Assembly (NCBI GenBank): GCA_000934385.1 | Contig: KN880568.1 | Coordinates: forward strand, 1 to 64,000 | DNA: 64,000 nt | From: Cylindrobasidium torrendii FP15055 ss-10 | Taxonomy: Eukaryota; Basidiomycota; Agaricomycetes; Agaricales; Physalacriaceae | Direction: 5' to 3' | Part shown: positions 23,431-35,784 of the stretch, piece by piece | How the letters are laid out: each line of letters begins with the position of its first letter | Numbering within the stretch: the first letter of the stretch is position 1 | Program-made: the position numbers and the translations under genes | Notes under the pieces: model-generated | The model's input: only the letters and a program-made list of their open reading frames with translations | Databases searched by the model: none | What the model was told of the DNA's origin: nothing

Positions 23431-26196
23431 TCACGACCAAGCCGCTACGTTTTGCATTTCAACTCCTGGCGTGCTAGTAACCGCGCCAATCTGGTACACT
23501 TCAAATGTGCCCTCTTTCCTGACGCTCTCCAAAACAGCTTCTACATTCTGCGGGCTGACGACGAGGACCATACCAATTCCATTGTTGAACGTACGCGCCA
23601 TTTCGAGGGGTTCGACATTGCCGTGTTGCTTCAGGAAGCGGAAGACCGGAGGAAGGTCCCATGCACCAGCGTCAACGAAACATCCTACCGTCTGTGGCAA
23701 GACACGGGGAATGTTTTCGATGAACCCGCCGCCAGTTATGTGCGACATGCCCTTGATGAGGCCAGCCTGGGCGGCAGGAAGAAGCTGTTTGATGTATATG
23801 CGCGTCGGCTCGAGGAGCGCGCGGCCAAGCGAGATTGTCGAATCCCAAGGACAGGGTGAATCGTAAGTCAAGCCAGAGCGAGCAACGATCTTGCGGATGA
23901 GGGAGAAGCCGTTCGAATGAGGACCAGAAGACGCGACACCAAGAAGAATGTCGCCCTCGGCAATGGTTGGCTGAGGAAGAATGAGGTCGCGCTCGACAGC
24001 ACCCACCGCAAAGCCAGCAAGGTCGTAATCACCTACGACATTTCAGAAAGACGTGGTGCAAACGGGGTTAACACTCACCAGGCTGGTACATCCCTGGCAT
24101 TTCTGCAGTCTCGCCACCAATAAGCGCACAATTTGCCTGACGACATCCCTCTGCAATGCCCTTGACGACCTGGGACGCTACACTGACTTCGAGTTTGCTG
24201 CACCCATAGTAGTCGAGGAAGTACAGAGGTTCTGCGCCTTGGACAAGCAGGTCATTCACGGACATGGCAACCAGGTCAATACCTCACAGGACGTGAGCCA
24301 ACAAAAACAGGTAAATTCAGAGTCACATACCAACGAGGTCATGTACACCAAAGTCGGCAGCAACACGCAGCTTGGTGCCAACACCGTCGGTGCCACTGAC
24401 AAGAATTGGATCCCTATAGCCAACTGCTTTCAGGTCAAACACGCCGCCAAATCCACCAATTTCAGCATCGGCACCGGTGCGTCGGGTAGCGCGAACATAT
24501 GGCTTTATTGCGTCCACAAAGGCATTTCCGGCGTCGACAGAGACACCGGCCTGTGCGTAGGTTAACGATTCAGGTATTTGTGTGCCCAGCGCTCTGTACA
24601 ATCTTTAGAACAGTCCTGCCCTGGGCGGATGGGACTCACTTGTGGGCAATGTCGCGACGGAAAGTCTTTCCTTCGAATGAGACCTGGTCGACACCCTTGT
24701 AGACCAAATCCACCGCATTTTGAATGGTAGATCCATACGCGGTCACACCAATAACGCGGCCACCGGCAGTGACTAGAGGACCAGTCTTTGTGGACGTGCC
24801 GGCATGGAAGACCACAACATCTATGAATTCATCAAGCAATGGACTACGTCGGACTGACAAGTGCGTACCGGAATCTACTGATTCGACCTGAATTTCCTTG
24901 CCCTTGGAATAGCTCCCCGGATAACCTGCAGATGCAAGGATCACGCAAACAGCAAAACCTGGACGCGTGTTGATAGACACGGCGTCGAGCCGGCGTTCAG
25001 CGCATGCCTCCAAACCATTGAGCAAGTGACCTTTGCAAGGATTGCTGTACATACCAAGAGGATAGATGCCAAGTCAGTGTCGTCAGAGAGGAGGAGCATG
25101 ATGGCTTCTGTTTCTGGGTCGCCAAAACGGACGTTGTATTCAAGAACTTTCGGCCCCGTCGAGGTGAGCATGAATCCAGTGAAGAGCATTCCGACGAAGG
25201 GGTAGCCTGCCCGAGTCAACAAAAGCTCGCCAGCATCTCAAGCGGGACGCACCGTCTTTCCGCATGCCGTCGATAGTCGGGCGAAGGATCTCCTGCATGA
25301 TGCGGTTCAAGACCTCAGGCGTAGCCACGGGTGCTGGCGCATAGGCGCCCATGCCTCCAGTATTGGGACCACTGTCACCCTCTCCGATGCGCTTGTGATC
25401 TTGGGCAGCAGGCAGAGGGACAATGGTGTATCCATCCGAGAAGGCGAGAATGGAGATCTCTGGACCTTCGAGTAATTCTTCGACCACGACTTCGTCACCT
25501 TCGACCAAGGTCAGAACAATGGTCGAAGAGCTAGTAGCCTAACTCACCTGCATCGCCAAAGACATTGGACACCATGATATCTTTCAATCCAGCGATTGCC
25601 TCGTCTACCGTTTCTGGGATCAGGACACCCTTGCCTCCTGCAAGGCCACTGGCTTTGAGGACTACTTTGTGTCCGCAGGTTTTCACGTAACTTGATGCAT
25701 CTTCGAATTGCCCAGACCGGAATATCTTGAAGGCGGCGGTAGGAATGTTGTGTCGAGCCATGAAATCCTTGGAGAATGCTTTTGAGCCCTCCATCCGCGC
25801 GGCCAATTCAGAAGGGCCGAAGACGGGTATTCCGACTTGGCTTGATGAGTTTTAAATGAGTGTCACGCCAACTGTTCACACCTTTGCGAAAGAGTGTCTC
25901 GACGCCATCAACGAGAGGCTGCTCAGGACCTGGGACAACGAGGGAAACCTGACGAAGATCGGAATTCGAGCATAGATGGAAATTGGTTTGCGCACGTTGT
26001 TGTCAACAGCGAACTCTACAAGCTTTGGATAGTCGTCCCCAGCGATGTCGACATTGACAGCCTTTGTTTCCAGCGAGGTTCCGCCATTTCCAGGTGCAAC
26101 ATATATCTTTTCGACCAGAGAGGATTGAGAAAGCTTCCAGGTCAACGCGTGTTCGCGGCCACCGGCGCCGATAATCAGTATGCGCATGGACGACAT
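23431..26196 (-). CDS. ADE5,7: Bifunctional GAR synthetase / AIR synthetase (ADE5,7)
   Basis: Ten exons (26196-25996, 25948-25882, 25835-25548, 25498-25253, 25206-25055, 25007-24869, 24820-24640, 24593-24331, 24282-24079, 24032-23431) give 780 aa, the normal size. The N-terminal GAR synthetase half shows the Rossmann start [16 protein letters not shown]-grasp motifs ([23 protein letters not shown]) and [11 protein letters not shown]. The C-terminal AIR synthetase half shows [30 protein letters not shown] and HITGGGF. It performs the second and fifth steps of cytosolic purine synthesis. The fungal two-domain fusion lacks the GART transformylase found in animals, as expected. It shares a 509-bp divergent promoter region with the phosphate transporter. 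Confidence 0.95.
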
Positions 26197-26705
26197 GGAT
26201 GGCGGGGTTGGGACGAGGCGCAGAAGTAATCCTGCTGATGATGGATTTTTTCACGATCGCGGAGATTACGGATGCCATGGCCGAGTCGCGGTTTTTCATG
26301 AACAGTTAGCCGGGAAAGCAAAGCTTAACAAGCTAGCTAGCTAGACTTGAACAAAGCTTTTTAAAATGTTTTTCACTTTGTAAATAACAAGGATCAATGG
26401 AGATCCCACCAACCGTCGAGTACGACTCCAACGCGGCCAATTTTTGCGCAGTCCTCCCGGGGCAGATGCATGCATTTTTTGGCCTTGGCCTCTGGGGGGT
26501 CGAGATGGATATTGTTTTCTGGTCGTGTGCGGTCGTATGGCTGGATAAATTTAATACCGGCAACACGCGGGTGATCGGGTATATAAAGTGGTGTACTTGA
26601 TTTCAAGCAACGCCAGCTCAAATCTCTGCTCCCCAACTCCACCGTCGACGCTTACGCCGTTTGCTCCAGTAAACGTTCGTCGCCATCGTACACAACGCAC
26701 AGAAC
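26197..26705. promoter_or_regulatory. Divergent promoter region between ADE5,7 and PHO84
   Basis: This 509-bp stretch separates two start codons on opposite strands. It contains a CTAG tandem run near 26332-26343 and a TATATAAA box at 26580-26587. No CACGTG Pho4-type site is visible. Confidence 0.6.
26580..26587 (+). promoter_or_regulatory. TATA box of the phosphate transporter gene
   Basis: A consensus TATATAAA lies about 120 bp upstream of the PHO84 ATG, a typical distance in fungi. Confidence 0.5.
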
Positions 26706-29326
26706 ATGGAAACTCACAACGCACAGGCTCCCGTCGCACTCAAGATGGAATCTCAAAAAGCACACGACACTCCCGCCCCCGCGCCCACTGTCCGCAAGTC
26801 CGCGCTTGAGGAGTACGAACAGAGTGGCCGCCCCGTCTGGATTCTTACGAAAACCGAGTTGAAACTGTTGGGAATTGCTGGGGTATGTGGTCATGGTTAT
26901 TCCTGCGCTTGGAAACTCATCACCGTCCGTAGGTTGGATTCTTCTTGGATGGTAAGCTTGCCGTGGGACTCAAGATACGCTTTCCTGACGCATTCTGCAG
27001 CCTATGATCTCTTCATCATCAACGTATGTAACTTGCCTGATGATACGATACCCCCTCACACGACCCCCATTCCGAGCCCAGCCTTGCCTGTTTTCTCTTC
27101 CCGATGTTCCATACCACTCGCTGTTCCCTACCAACCCACGCTAATGTTTGCTGACACTGTTTTATCAGCCTGTAGCTACAATGCTCAAGTACCGTCTCTA
27201 CAATGGCGAGGATCTTCCCGCTGGTTTGGAAGGGTTCATGAAGGCAGGAGCCAACATCGGCAGTGTTGTTGGACAATTTCTCTTTGGTGAGGCCCTTCAC
27301 CTTCGTCATGTGTGCGCTAACATCACCAAGGCTACCTCGCGGATTCCCTCGGTCGCAAGGCCATTTGTAGGTTGCTTAGTTCAATGCATTTGCCATTGCT
27401 GAACCGCGGTCAGACGGGAAGGAACTGATGCTCATCATCTTCGCCACTATCATGTGTATGACGCTTCCCACCGGTGAGTCTCATTCCTTTCGTCGAGGAG
27501 CGTACGGTTGACCATCCTCAGGATCTCTCTCTCCTGATAGCTGCTTGATCTATTTGGGAGTATGGCGCATTATTCTTGGTATGTGGATGAGTCGGTGGCA
27601 ACCAGTTCCATCGCTGATGCTTGCTTTAGGCGTTGGCGTCGGAGGAGATTATCCTATGAGCGGTATGTCATCTTGAATCTGTTGTTATGCATGGTTCAAC
27701 GGGTTACTCATCCTCCTTGTTACAGCGTCTGTTACTTCCGACCGCAGTAACGTATGTTTGCCTGTTCTCGTCATTTTGGCGAGAATGCTCACACGACACC
27801 TTAGCTCCGCAAGAGAGGAACCATGTTAGCTTATGTGTTTAGCAACCAGGTAAGCACGTAGTCTCTCATACCTTTTTTTGCCAACGCTCATGCGCCCAGG
27901 GCTGGGGATCTCTCGCGGGTTCATTGGTCACCATAATCGTTCTGGCATGCTACAAGCACACTATGGACGTTGACGGCAAGACCAGCAAAGTCGATGGCGG
28001 TCAGTTGCGGCTCTTATGTTTCGATGTCAGACTCTCACGGGCCATTCAGTATGGCGTATTGCCGTGGGCGTTTCCTTGGTTCCTGCCTTTGCTACTCTCT
28101 ACCAACGCCTTACTCTTCCGGAATCGACGCGCTTCCTAAAGTCGCAGGAGACTTCCGATGTCGATGACATCGAGAGGTTGAAACGTGAGGCTGAATCGTC
28201 CGAGAATGGTTCATCGAACGACGAAAAGTCAGCTGGTGCTCCGGGAAATGGCACACAATCTGTTGAGGTACAAGACGACAAGAAACATCATTTCACAGGT
28301 TGGTTATCCCATCTCATATGTCGCATTGGATACTCATGGGAGTAGAACTCAAGGCATATTTCTCTGAATGGAGGCATCTGAAATTACTGCTCGGCACTAG
28401 CATCTGTTGGTTCCTACTGGACATTGCGTGCGTATTGTTGGATCTGCTATTTGCAGGCGAATTTGACCTGCTTGTAGTTTCTACGGCATAAATCTGAACC
28501 AAAATGTTGTTCTTCAGCAAATTGGCTTCGACGGCAAGGACGGCTCTCCCTGGCAGAAGCTGTTCAAAACATCGACCGGAAATATCATCATCACGGCGCT
28601 AGGCTTCGTCCCAGGATACTACGCATCCGTTGTACTGATTGAGAAACTCGGGCGCAAATGGATCCAAGTCCAAGGTTTCCTGTTGGCAGCGTTATTCCGT
28701 GAGTAGTCAATCACCGTCATCTTTGTTCTATGCTGAACCAAATATCTAGTCGGAATTTTGGCCGGCAGATTTGACACGTTGAGTAAGGCTGGTTTCATTG
28801 TATGCTTTGCATTCCTCCAGGTGGGTACCCAGTCCAAGGCGTTGAGTGCGCACACTCACTCTTGTCTCGCAGTTCTTCTTCAACTTTGGTGCCAATACGT
28901 GCGTAACCTCTTGCTAAATGTTTCTATGTTTGTCTGACCATCTCCGTTCCAGTACCACCTACGTGAGCCTTTTTGATATGTTCGCTGATGGCTGTCGTTG
29001 ACCGAACATACATAGTGCTACCCAGCGGAGGTGTTCCCAACCAAGTTCCGCGCCTTTGCGCACGGACTGAGTGCTGCATGCGGCAAGGCCGGTGCAATTG
29101 TCAGTGCGCTCGCCTTCAACTCGCTCACGAAGAAGATTGGGTAAGTATCCCAACTCTCATTGATATGCGTGTGCTGAGTACTCCAAGTACACCAAACGTG
29201 CTTTGGATCTTTGTTGGTTGCTGCATTGCCGGTGCAGGCTTTACTTTCTTGTTGCCAGAGGTTCGGGGACGCGATGCGGACGAAGTGTACGAAGCGGAGA
29301 AGCAGGAAGCTGCACGCTCAGCATAA
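26706..29326 (+). CDS. PHO84: Pho84-like inorganic phosphate:H+ symporter (MFS)
   Basis: Nineteen exons yield 538 aa, typical for this family. They include very small exons of 19, 23, 26, 26, 33 and 10 nt (28953-28962). Landmarks in order are [11 protein letters not shown] in TM1, the [11 protein letters not shown] loop, the phosphate transporter signature [12 protein letters not shown] in TM4, and [14 protein letters not shown]. Next comes a long central cytosolic loop (about residues 240-310), then [21 protein letters not shown] and [16 protein letters not shown], with an acidic C-terminal tail. In yeast Pho84 imports phosphate at the plasma membrane and acts as a phosphate sensor. All junctions keep frame and consensus. 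The third intron is longest, at 145 bp. Family assignment is firm; affinity class is inferred. Confidence 0.93.
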
Positions 29327-29971
29327 TGAAGCAACATGCAACATGCAGTTGCATGCTGGAATAATGAGCTGAGCTCGACTTTGTATGATGGACGCTACAG
29401 AAATGAAATTTGTATATTGTCTAACCACTATCATCTTGTGACGAGCAATACACCGTCTTAGTCTTTTAATGACCGTGATACCGTCTGGAAGTTTGAGAAA
29501 GAGCATTGCGGGCAACTTGCAGCTTTATAGCAATGGGTTTGAACCGGTGTCAGTCCAACGGTGCGCCAGCGCTCGTCATGAGAGCACCAAAGGATGCGGT
29601 CATCGCCTTTTCACACAGCCTGTTATGCCTGTACTTTGCGGCTCTTGGCGTCGGGCATGCGAGGCATTCGCGGCGAACGATGGTGGCGGGCGTCAGGGCC
29701 TGTGCTCCCCACGATGTTCTCGCGAAGAATGGAGCGGTTGGCCTATCGAGGTCGACGCTTACCTCGTTTATATAGCTTCGTGTAGAGTATAATGATAATC
29801 GAATTGAATGGGATTATGCATACACGTGTGGAGGGGCTGGGCATTGCACTCGGTATAGCGGGCCATAGCCCAACCTTGGCCTCTTCCCATCCTCAGCACT
29901 CGATTTGTGGTCCCTCCAATTTGCAGCAAACAACACAGAACCGCTAGAAATCGGAACTGCATGTCCAAGAA
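29327..29971. other. 645-bp intergenic stretch
   Basis: It separates two plus-strand genes. An imperfect tandem repeat of ATGCAACATGC type with an inverted copy sits just after the PHO84 stop (29329-29356). I see no gene. Confidence 0.5.
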
Positions 29972-32900
29972 ATGACGTTTTATTCGCAGGCAGCCGAGCC
30001 TTTTGAAGAGGTGGGCGAACTCATTATCCGTCGATCCTATCGACCCTCATTCGTTCCTACTTTAGCTCGCAGTGAGGGAGGCAGCACCGGCGGTGGACAT
30101 GAATGCGTTCTACGAGAAAGCTGCCAAAGAGGACGCGCAGCGCAAGCTTTCGAGAAAGGGATCGCGGCCAGGTTCGAAAATATGGCGCCGTAAAAGACAG
30201 GCCGACAAACAGCTTGGCCAGCAACCGTCACCACCAGCCAATAAAGGTGCCCCTGGAACGGAGGAATCGATCCGGACGTCAGCGGATGAACAGACGGAGA
30301 CTCGCGATATCCTCTCCCCTTTGACGTCGACCGGCATGGACGTTGGACGGTCCATCGTGCCCGACACGGCGGCCACTATCCCCGAATGGTACGCAAAGGA
30401 CGAGTCGACGCGCCATCAAACGCGCTTCAATATCCACAACCCTTTCGGGCCTCAGCGCTACTATAATCACCACCTCCTCCCGCCCTCCGCTAGGAAACAG
30501 GCTTCAAGGCCTCCGTCAATCTTTTCACCCTCGTTCCCTCCCATGGCCGTCAATCAGGACCCGGATGACCCGACCAGACAGCGCAGTCCCTCACGAACTC
30601 CTTCAAACTCACCGTTGCCGACGCCGTCTTCCTCCCAGGTACGGTTGGATCAACCACGGTCTCGCAAAACGTCGCAGACAGCACGGGATGAAGTCGACAT
30701 GCTTGATGCAAGCGACCCTTGGGGCACTAACTGGCACCACCAATCCCCATACGATATTGGCAGCACGCACAACGTGAATACGGTAGACGTTGAGGTATGT
30801 TATATCTTGGCACTTGCTGGGCTTTCACTAATAAATGCAGCTATCACAGAATAGGTCGAGGCACACAAGCGTTACAACTCGGGAACGCAGGCGGACGGTC
30901 ACTCCATCTCCATTGTCCCAGTCAACTTCCGCCATCCATCTCGCGCCTCCGACCGATAGCTCAGGCGGGCGCGTTACGCGTAAACTGAGCAAGCGGCGTA
31001 ACTCAGCCCTTGGAATTTTTTCAGACGCGAGGAATGGTCCACCGCCGGCTGCATATTTCAACGAGAAGCTTGCGCCGGTCACCCTTGCCGATCCCGGCGT
31101 CGTGTCGGGTCCGCCGTCCAGTCTCAAGCCTCCGTCAATATCGGCTTCGACAAGCAAGAAGGAGCGCCGTGGTAGTGTGCTGGGCCGTATTGCTAAAAGG
31201 TTCTCCATACTGCGCCGACATGACAAGGAGCCATCCGCGCCTGCTGAGCCACACAACATGGTTGTCACTCGCACTAGGTCTCCCGAAAAGCAGCAGGCAC
31301 CCGCCCGTGTGCCGCCGCCGCCTTTGGAACCTGAGCCTCAAGTGCAGCCTCGTTCGCCGTCCCCGGCCCCGATGATGGTTGCGTCTGTCGAGACCGCCCC
31401 ACCGGAATCTTACACTTCCCGCGCATCTCTCAGTTCCATCGAGCAGCCATTTTTGATAGGGAGGCTTACCGTTGCAAATCCCGATGATGTTCCAAGCTCC
31501 AACACTACGCCGCAGCAGCCAGCCATAAGTCTGCCCGACCCATCGGCAGCAGTTCCAGCCCCAAACCTCATCGAGTCTGGGTTGAAGCGTCAAGAAATCA
31601 TTGGTACTGCATCCTCAGTGCCGGCATCATCGATGGAGGTTCTTGTGGAGACGATGCGCCCCCAAACACAGGGCACCTCTATCTCATCCACGAGCCATGC
31701 GGCCGCAACTAGGATTCAGCCAAATGGTGCAACCTTCTCGACGGCAACTTCTCCTGTGGCTAATGCTTACCAGGACAACAAAGAGAAGAGGAAATCGAGG
31801 TCTCCTGAGAAAAAACCAGTCCCCTCGTTATACCCTGCTGAGCCTGCACCCAACACTAGTTCTATCCATACCCCATACATTCCTTTCCCGTTGGACTCGC
31901 GCTATTCGACCACTTCTTCCGACGGCACTGTTCCTCCATACCTTCACGCAATGATATCTTCCGGCATCGATTATTCTCCAATGTCAAACGCATCGCTGGC
32001 TGTGCATCCACCTACACCCGTCCACATCGACACCAATATTCCGGCACCACATTCTCCGGCGCCCGCGGTGCCTCCCAAAGATGGCCTGAGTAGGGAGTCT
32101 GAAATATTCATGCTCGTTCCCCGAGGGGGCAATGAGTACGACGTTGTCGAGGGAAAAGAAAAACATCGAAGTCGCCGTGAGTCCGCCAAATCGCGATCAC
32201 ATTCCAAGCATGGCTCTAGGGATGCCGCACGACTGCAAGAGGAGGCGCGCGCACGCGATGAGGCAGAATTGGCGGCAAGAGAGGCAGATGCAAAGGCCCG
32301 CGCCGAGGCAAAGGCAAAGGCAATGGCTGAGGCGAAAGCGCGTGAGGAGGCGGAGGCACGGAGAGAGGCAAAGGCCAGGGCTGAAGCTGAGGCATTGAAG
32401 GCCCAGGCGAAGCGGGAGGCTAGGCTGCGCGCTGAGGCAGAATCGAGGGCACGTGCAGAAGCAGAAGCAAGAGCAAAGGCCGACGCAGAGGCAAAGGCAA
32501 AGGCTGAAGCAGAGGCAAAGGCAAAGGCTGACGCAAAAGCAAAGGCCAGAGCTGAAGCTGAAGCAAAGGCGCGTGCTCAAGCTGAGATTGAGGCAAAAGC
32601 TCGAGCTAAGGCTGAAGCTGAGGCGCAAGTCGAAGCGGAGACCCAGGCGCGCCGCGCCGCACGTGAGGAGAGGCATCGTCGGGAGAAGCATGAGCGGGAC
32701 GAACGGCATCGTAGGGAGAAAGAAGAACGTCGCCGCGAACGCAAGGAGAAAGAGGCACAAGAAGAACGGGAGTACCGACGGGAACGCGAAGAAAAGGAAA
32801 GGCGACGTAGCGAACGTAGCTCCAGACGTTCAGTTGACATTCCCTCAAGTACCACGGGCCATTCCCGCCGTTCTCGCCGTGGCAGCAGTAGCGACCAGCA

Positions 32901-33525
32901 ACGCTCTTCTACTTCTGAGATTCGCAGATCGGTAGACACTTCAAGTCGCAAGTCGACGGCTGTTGCGCTTGATACCCCTAGTCGCAAGTCAACCTCTGCT
33001 CATGTAGACACCTCAAGTCGCAAGTCGCACTCTGTACCTGTCGACATCAACAAGCCGCAGCCTGCACCACCGCCGCCACCGCCGAAGCCATTGGAACGAA
33101 ACAAGTCTCAATCCGTGCGCCCGACATCAGAGGTCCCTGCGTCAGACCAGCTGAATTCCCTCAAAAGCAAAGAAGCTTGGGATCTCGAACGTCTGTTTAA
33201 AGCCCAGAGTATGTATGGTATGGGTGCTGCTACTGCTGGGCCTGCTGTGATTTCCATACCATCTCCCGCCGCTTCCAATGCTGCGCCTATGCCGCCTGCC
33301 AAGCCTCCCCATGGGTCAAGCCACACCTCATTCGGTATTCAGAACCCTTTCCGCCCGCCTCAGCCGTTCCCTCGCTCAGCCGCCGAGCTGCTGCCCCCGA
33401 TACGACCAAATCCTCTCCCCGAGCCGCCTAGAGATTCATCATATCAACCGACAGGTCTGGATGCGTTACTGGATGACGGTCCTGGGTCAGACCATTGGAC
33501 TCACAAATACGGTGTTACCACGTAG
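29972..33525 (+). CDS. 1,150-aa low-complexity protein with a long charged helix, function unknown
   Basis: Three exons (29972-30010, 30066-30794, 30841-33525). The N-terminal part contains short ordered-looking motifs ([33 protein letters not shown]). A Ser/Pro-rich region follows, with a basic patch near [16 protein letters not shown]. From about residue 715 to 920 the sequence is almost only Ala, Glu, Lys and Arg, then an Arg/Glu-rich run; this should form a single long alpha helix or coiled coil. Three repeats of the form VDTSSRKS follow, then a polyproline run, an [11 protein letters not shown] helix and the tail [14 protein letters not shown]. No known domain is recognised. The motifs outside the repeats look constrained, so they may be the functional parts, but the role is unknown. 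Confidence 0.75.
32220..32660 (+). repeat. GC-rich hexamer-like coding repeat (Ala/Glu/Lys helix)
   Basis: Degenerate units such as GAGGCA, AAGGCA and AAGGCT repeat for about 440 bp inside the preceding gene. They encode alternating Ala with Glu, Lys or Arg. Such tracts change length easily. Confidence 0.8.
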
Positions 33526-33922
33526 ATATACCCGTGCTAGCTAGTGACTTTTCTGTAGATCTATATATTTATATTCACTTTATGCTCTATATAGTCGATG
33601 GGCTTGGGCTAGTGCCGTTCGTTCGCATCTTTATTCTATCTTTAACATGGACTACTAGGTTTGTTGCTTCTAGGTTTAGTGCACCATTGTATGTTTTAAA
33701 ACACGTTTTTAGGCTGTAAAAATGTTGACCGAGCACCGCTAAGTACAAGCACAACGCTCTTCAAAGATTTGAATTACCGTCGTCTTAGAACGGCAATGAT
33801 GATTAAGCACAATGGCATACTGAAACTTCAGTCTAAGTTGTTCTGCCTGAGAGCAATGCATAAATCATTGTTCCCAAATCAACCGAGTAGATACGCAATA
33901 ACTACATAGGCTAAGAGACTGT
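33526..33922. other. Convergent 3' region
   Basis: This 397-bp AT-rich stretch lies between the stops of the low-complexity gene (plus) and the GRWD1/Rrb1 gene (minus). It should hold both 3' UTRs. No gene is seen. Confidence 0.6.
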
Positions 33923-35613
33923 CTACACGGAGATTGTCTTGAAGATATTGAAGCCATCGTAAGCCGTGCTTACCACGGCACCAGGTATTTGGGCGTGCCA
34001 GTGAACTTCTTTGATATGCTGCTGTCCCTGATGGACGAAAAGTAACTGAGGTGGCACGTCCTGAGATGAGGTGTTTGTGCCCATCTCCTCGTCGTCCTGC
34101 TCGACACCCAAATCCCACATTGTGACCTGATCATCGTCTCCAGCTGCCGCAAAGATAGAGTCTTCTGTTGGATGCCACTCTACCGATGTGATTGGGCCTT
34201 GATGCCAATTAAAGGAAGCCAAAGGAACGCTGGCAGGACCTCCATCCCTGTGGACTCGATAAGTAGGAGAATAAAGAGTACGCTCAGAGATACTGACTCT
34301 CGTTTCTTCACGTTCCTCAAGTCCCATGTCTTGAGACCGCCATCGTCTCCCCCGCTGAGCAGAAGGTAGGAATTAATCTTGTTCCAGCTGATCACATTCA
34401 CGTCGCTGTCATGGGCCGCGTCGACACCAGCGATACTTTTTCTACCCTTCGCGCGAACGTCCCAGATTTGTATTGTCCTGTCCGCTGAACACGATGCAAA
34501 AACAAATGCTTCTGATGGACTCCACTGAATATCCTCTACACTCGATGTGTGGGAAAGGAATGGTTGGGCAAAGGTGTTGAACCCGGTAGGAGTGGACGTT
34601 GTCAAAAAGATCTTGCCGTATGTGTCACCAGTAAGCAGTCGGGTAGAGCTATGACTGGACGTAGCCCAGTCGAGAGCAAACCCCTCGGCACGACCGTGCG
34701 CATTCACGGTGAAAACGGGCTTGTGGACACGATCTTTGTCGAGCGAATATCCTGGTACGTCCAGTGATTCGATGAGAGGTCGAACGTCCCAGATATGGAC
34801 CTTGCCAGTGTCTGCCCATGTTGCTACATGATATGGCTGGGAGACTGGTCCAAGGGAAGTCAAAGGTTGTGCCCGTACACGATTGATGCCACCATGGTGA
34901 GGCACTGAGCGGTACTCCAGGACAGGATCCTCATCCAAGTGGTCACCATCATCATCATCGTCGTCGTCCGCGTCTGAGTCTGAGTCACCTAGTAGTGAAG
35001 TTAGCAAGAGGGTACTGGAATCCGAGCCTGTGGGACGCACCATCTTTCTGTGTTCGGTGAAGAGAACTCATTTTGTAAACCAGCAGCTCATTCCCTTGGG
35101 CTGTGTCGGCTTGGGTCCCAGTGGCTAGGTATGCAGTGGCAGGTAGTTTTTGGCGTTCATCACCAAGGTTGTCGCGAAGAATATCGAAGGAAAGACAAGG
35201 CCATGTAACTTTGAGAGAATGGCGCATGATATAGACAGAATCGTCTGGTTCGAGTATTTCACCCGGGCCGAGCTTATGTGTGCCATGGATGTACGTCTCG
35301 GGGGCTGCTGGTTGTTCATCAGACTCTTCGATGGCAGGAAGCACTTCGTCCACGTCCATTCCTGGAAGGTTATGTTACATTGGCAGAGAGAAATATCCAT
35401 TTATAACTCACCATCGTTCATGTCATCCATGTTGTCGCCGTCCGCATCTACCACATCCTCGTCGCTCTCAATTTCGTCCTCGAAAGCATCTTCGAACTCG
35501 CCCATTTCGCCATTTGTGTGGGTATCGCGAGGGATCCCGCTGCCTGACGCGCGGGGGAATTTCTGGGATTCATCTGCCGTGTTCGCTGAGTCTGTTGCTG
35601 TCCGTTTGGCCAT
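33923..35613 (-). CDS. RRB1: Ribosome assembly WD40 protein Rrb1/GRWD1
   Basis: Four exons (35613-35412, 35361-35041, 34988-34298, 34247-33923) give 512 aa. An acidic N-terminus leads into the CAF1C/H4-binding-like segment ([18 protein letters not shown]). A second acidic run of nine Asp residues follows, then WD40 repeats ending in [26 protein letters not shown] and QVTMWDLG. In yeast Rrb1 is the dedicated chaperone of ribosomal protein Rpl3 and acts in the nucleus and nucleolus. The SFDI region and the acid tract separate it from the related MSI1/RBBP4 group. A CACGTG palindrome lies 65 bp upstream of the ATG. Confidence 0.92.
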
Positions 35614-35677
35614 CGTGAAGAGTGCAGGTCCAATAACACAAAAAATTCTGATGGGACTGATCGCTATATCTCAATGG

Positions 35678-35683
35678 CACGTG
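35678..35683. promoter_or_regulatory. CACGTG palindrome upstream of RRB1
   Basis: A perfect E-box-type CACGTG lies 65 bp before the RRB1 ATG and about 100 bp before the divergent gene's ATG. It could serve a bHLH factor for either gene. This is an inference. Confidence 0.3.
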
Positions 35684-35784
35684 AGAACATTATGCGGCAT
35701 CTGCCGGCGAGTCTGCAGCATCGGACAACCCGATACAGTTGCTCCTTCCACCGCCATTTATGCAAAGTTCGCCCGCCGCCCACG

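Noticed and set aside
23471..23866. Long plus-strand open frame opposite ADE5,7
   Set aside because: It is the reverse-frame shadow of a well-supported conserved enzyme.
29469..29792. Overlapping small open frames after PHO84
   Set aside because: No domain, signal peptide or splice extension; three frames are open at once, as expected in non-coding GC-balanced DNA.
32197..32760. Cys/Leu-rich minus-strand frame opposite the charged helix
   Set aside because: It is the antisense reading of a repetitive Ala/Glu/Lys coding tract, which is open by composition only.
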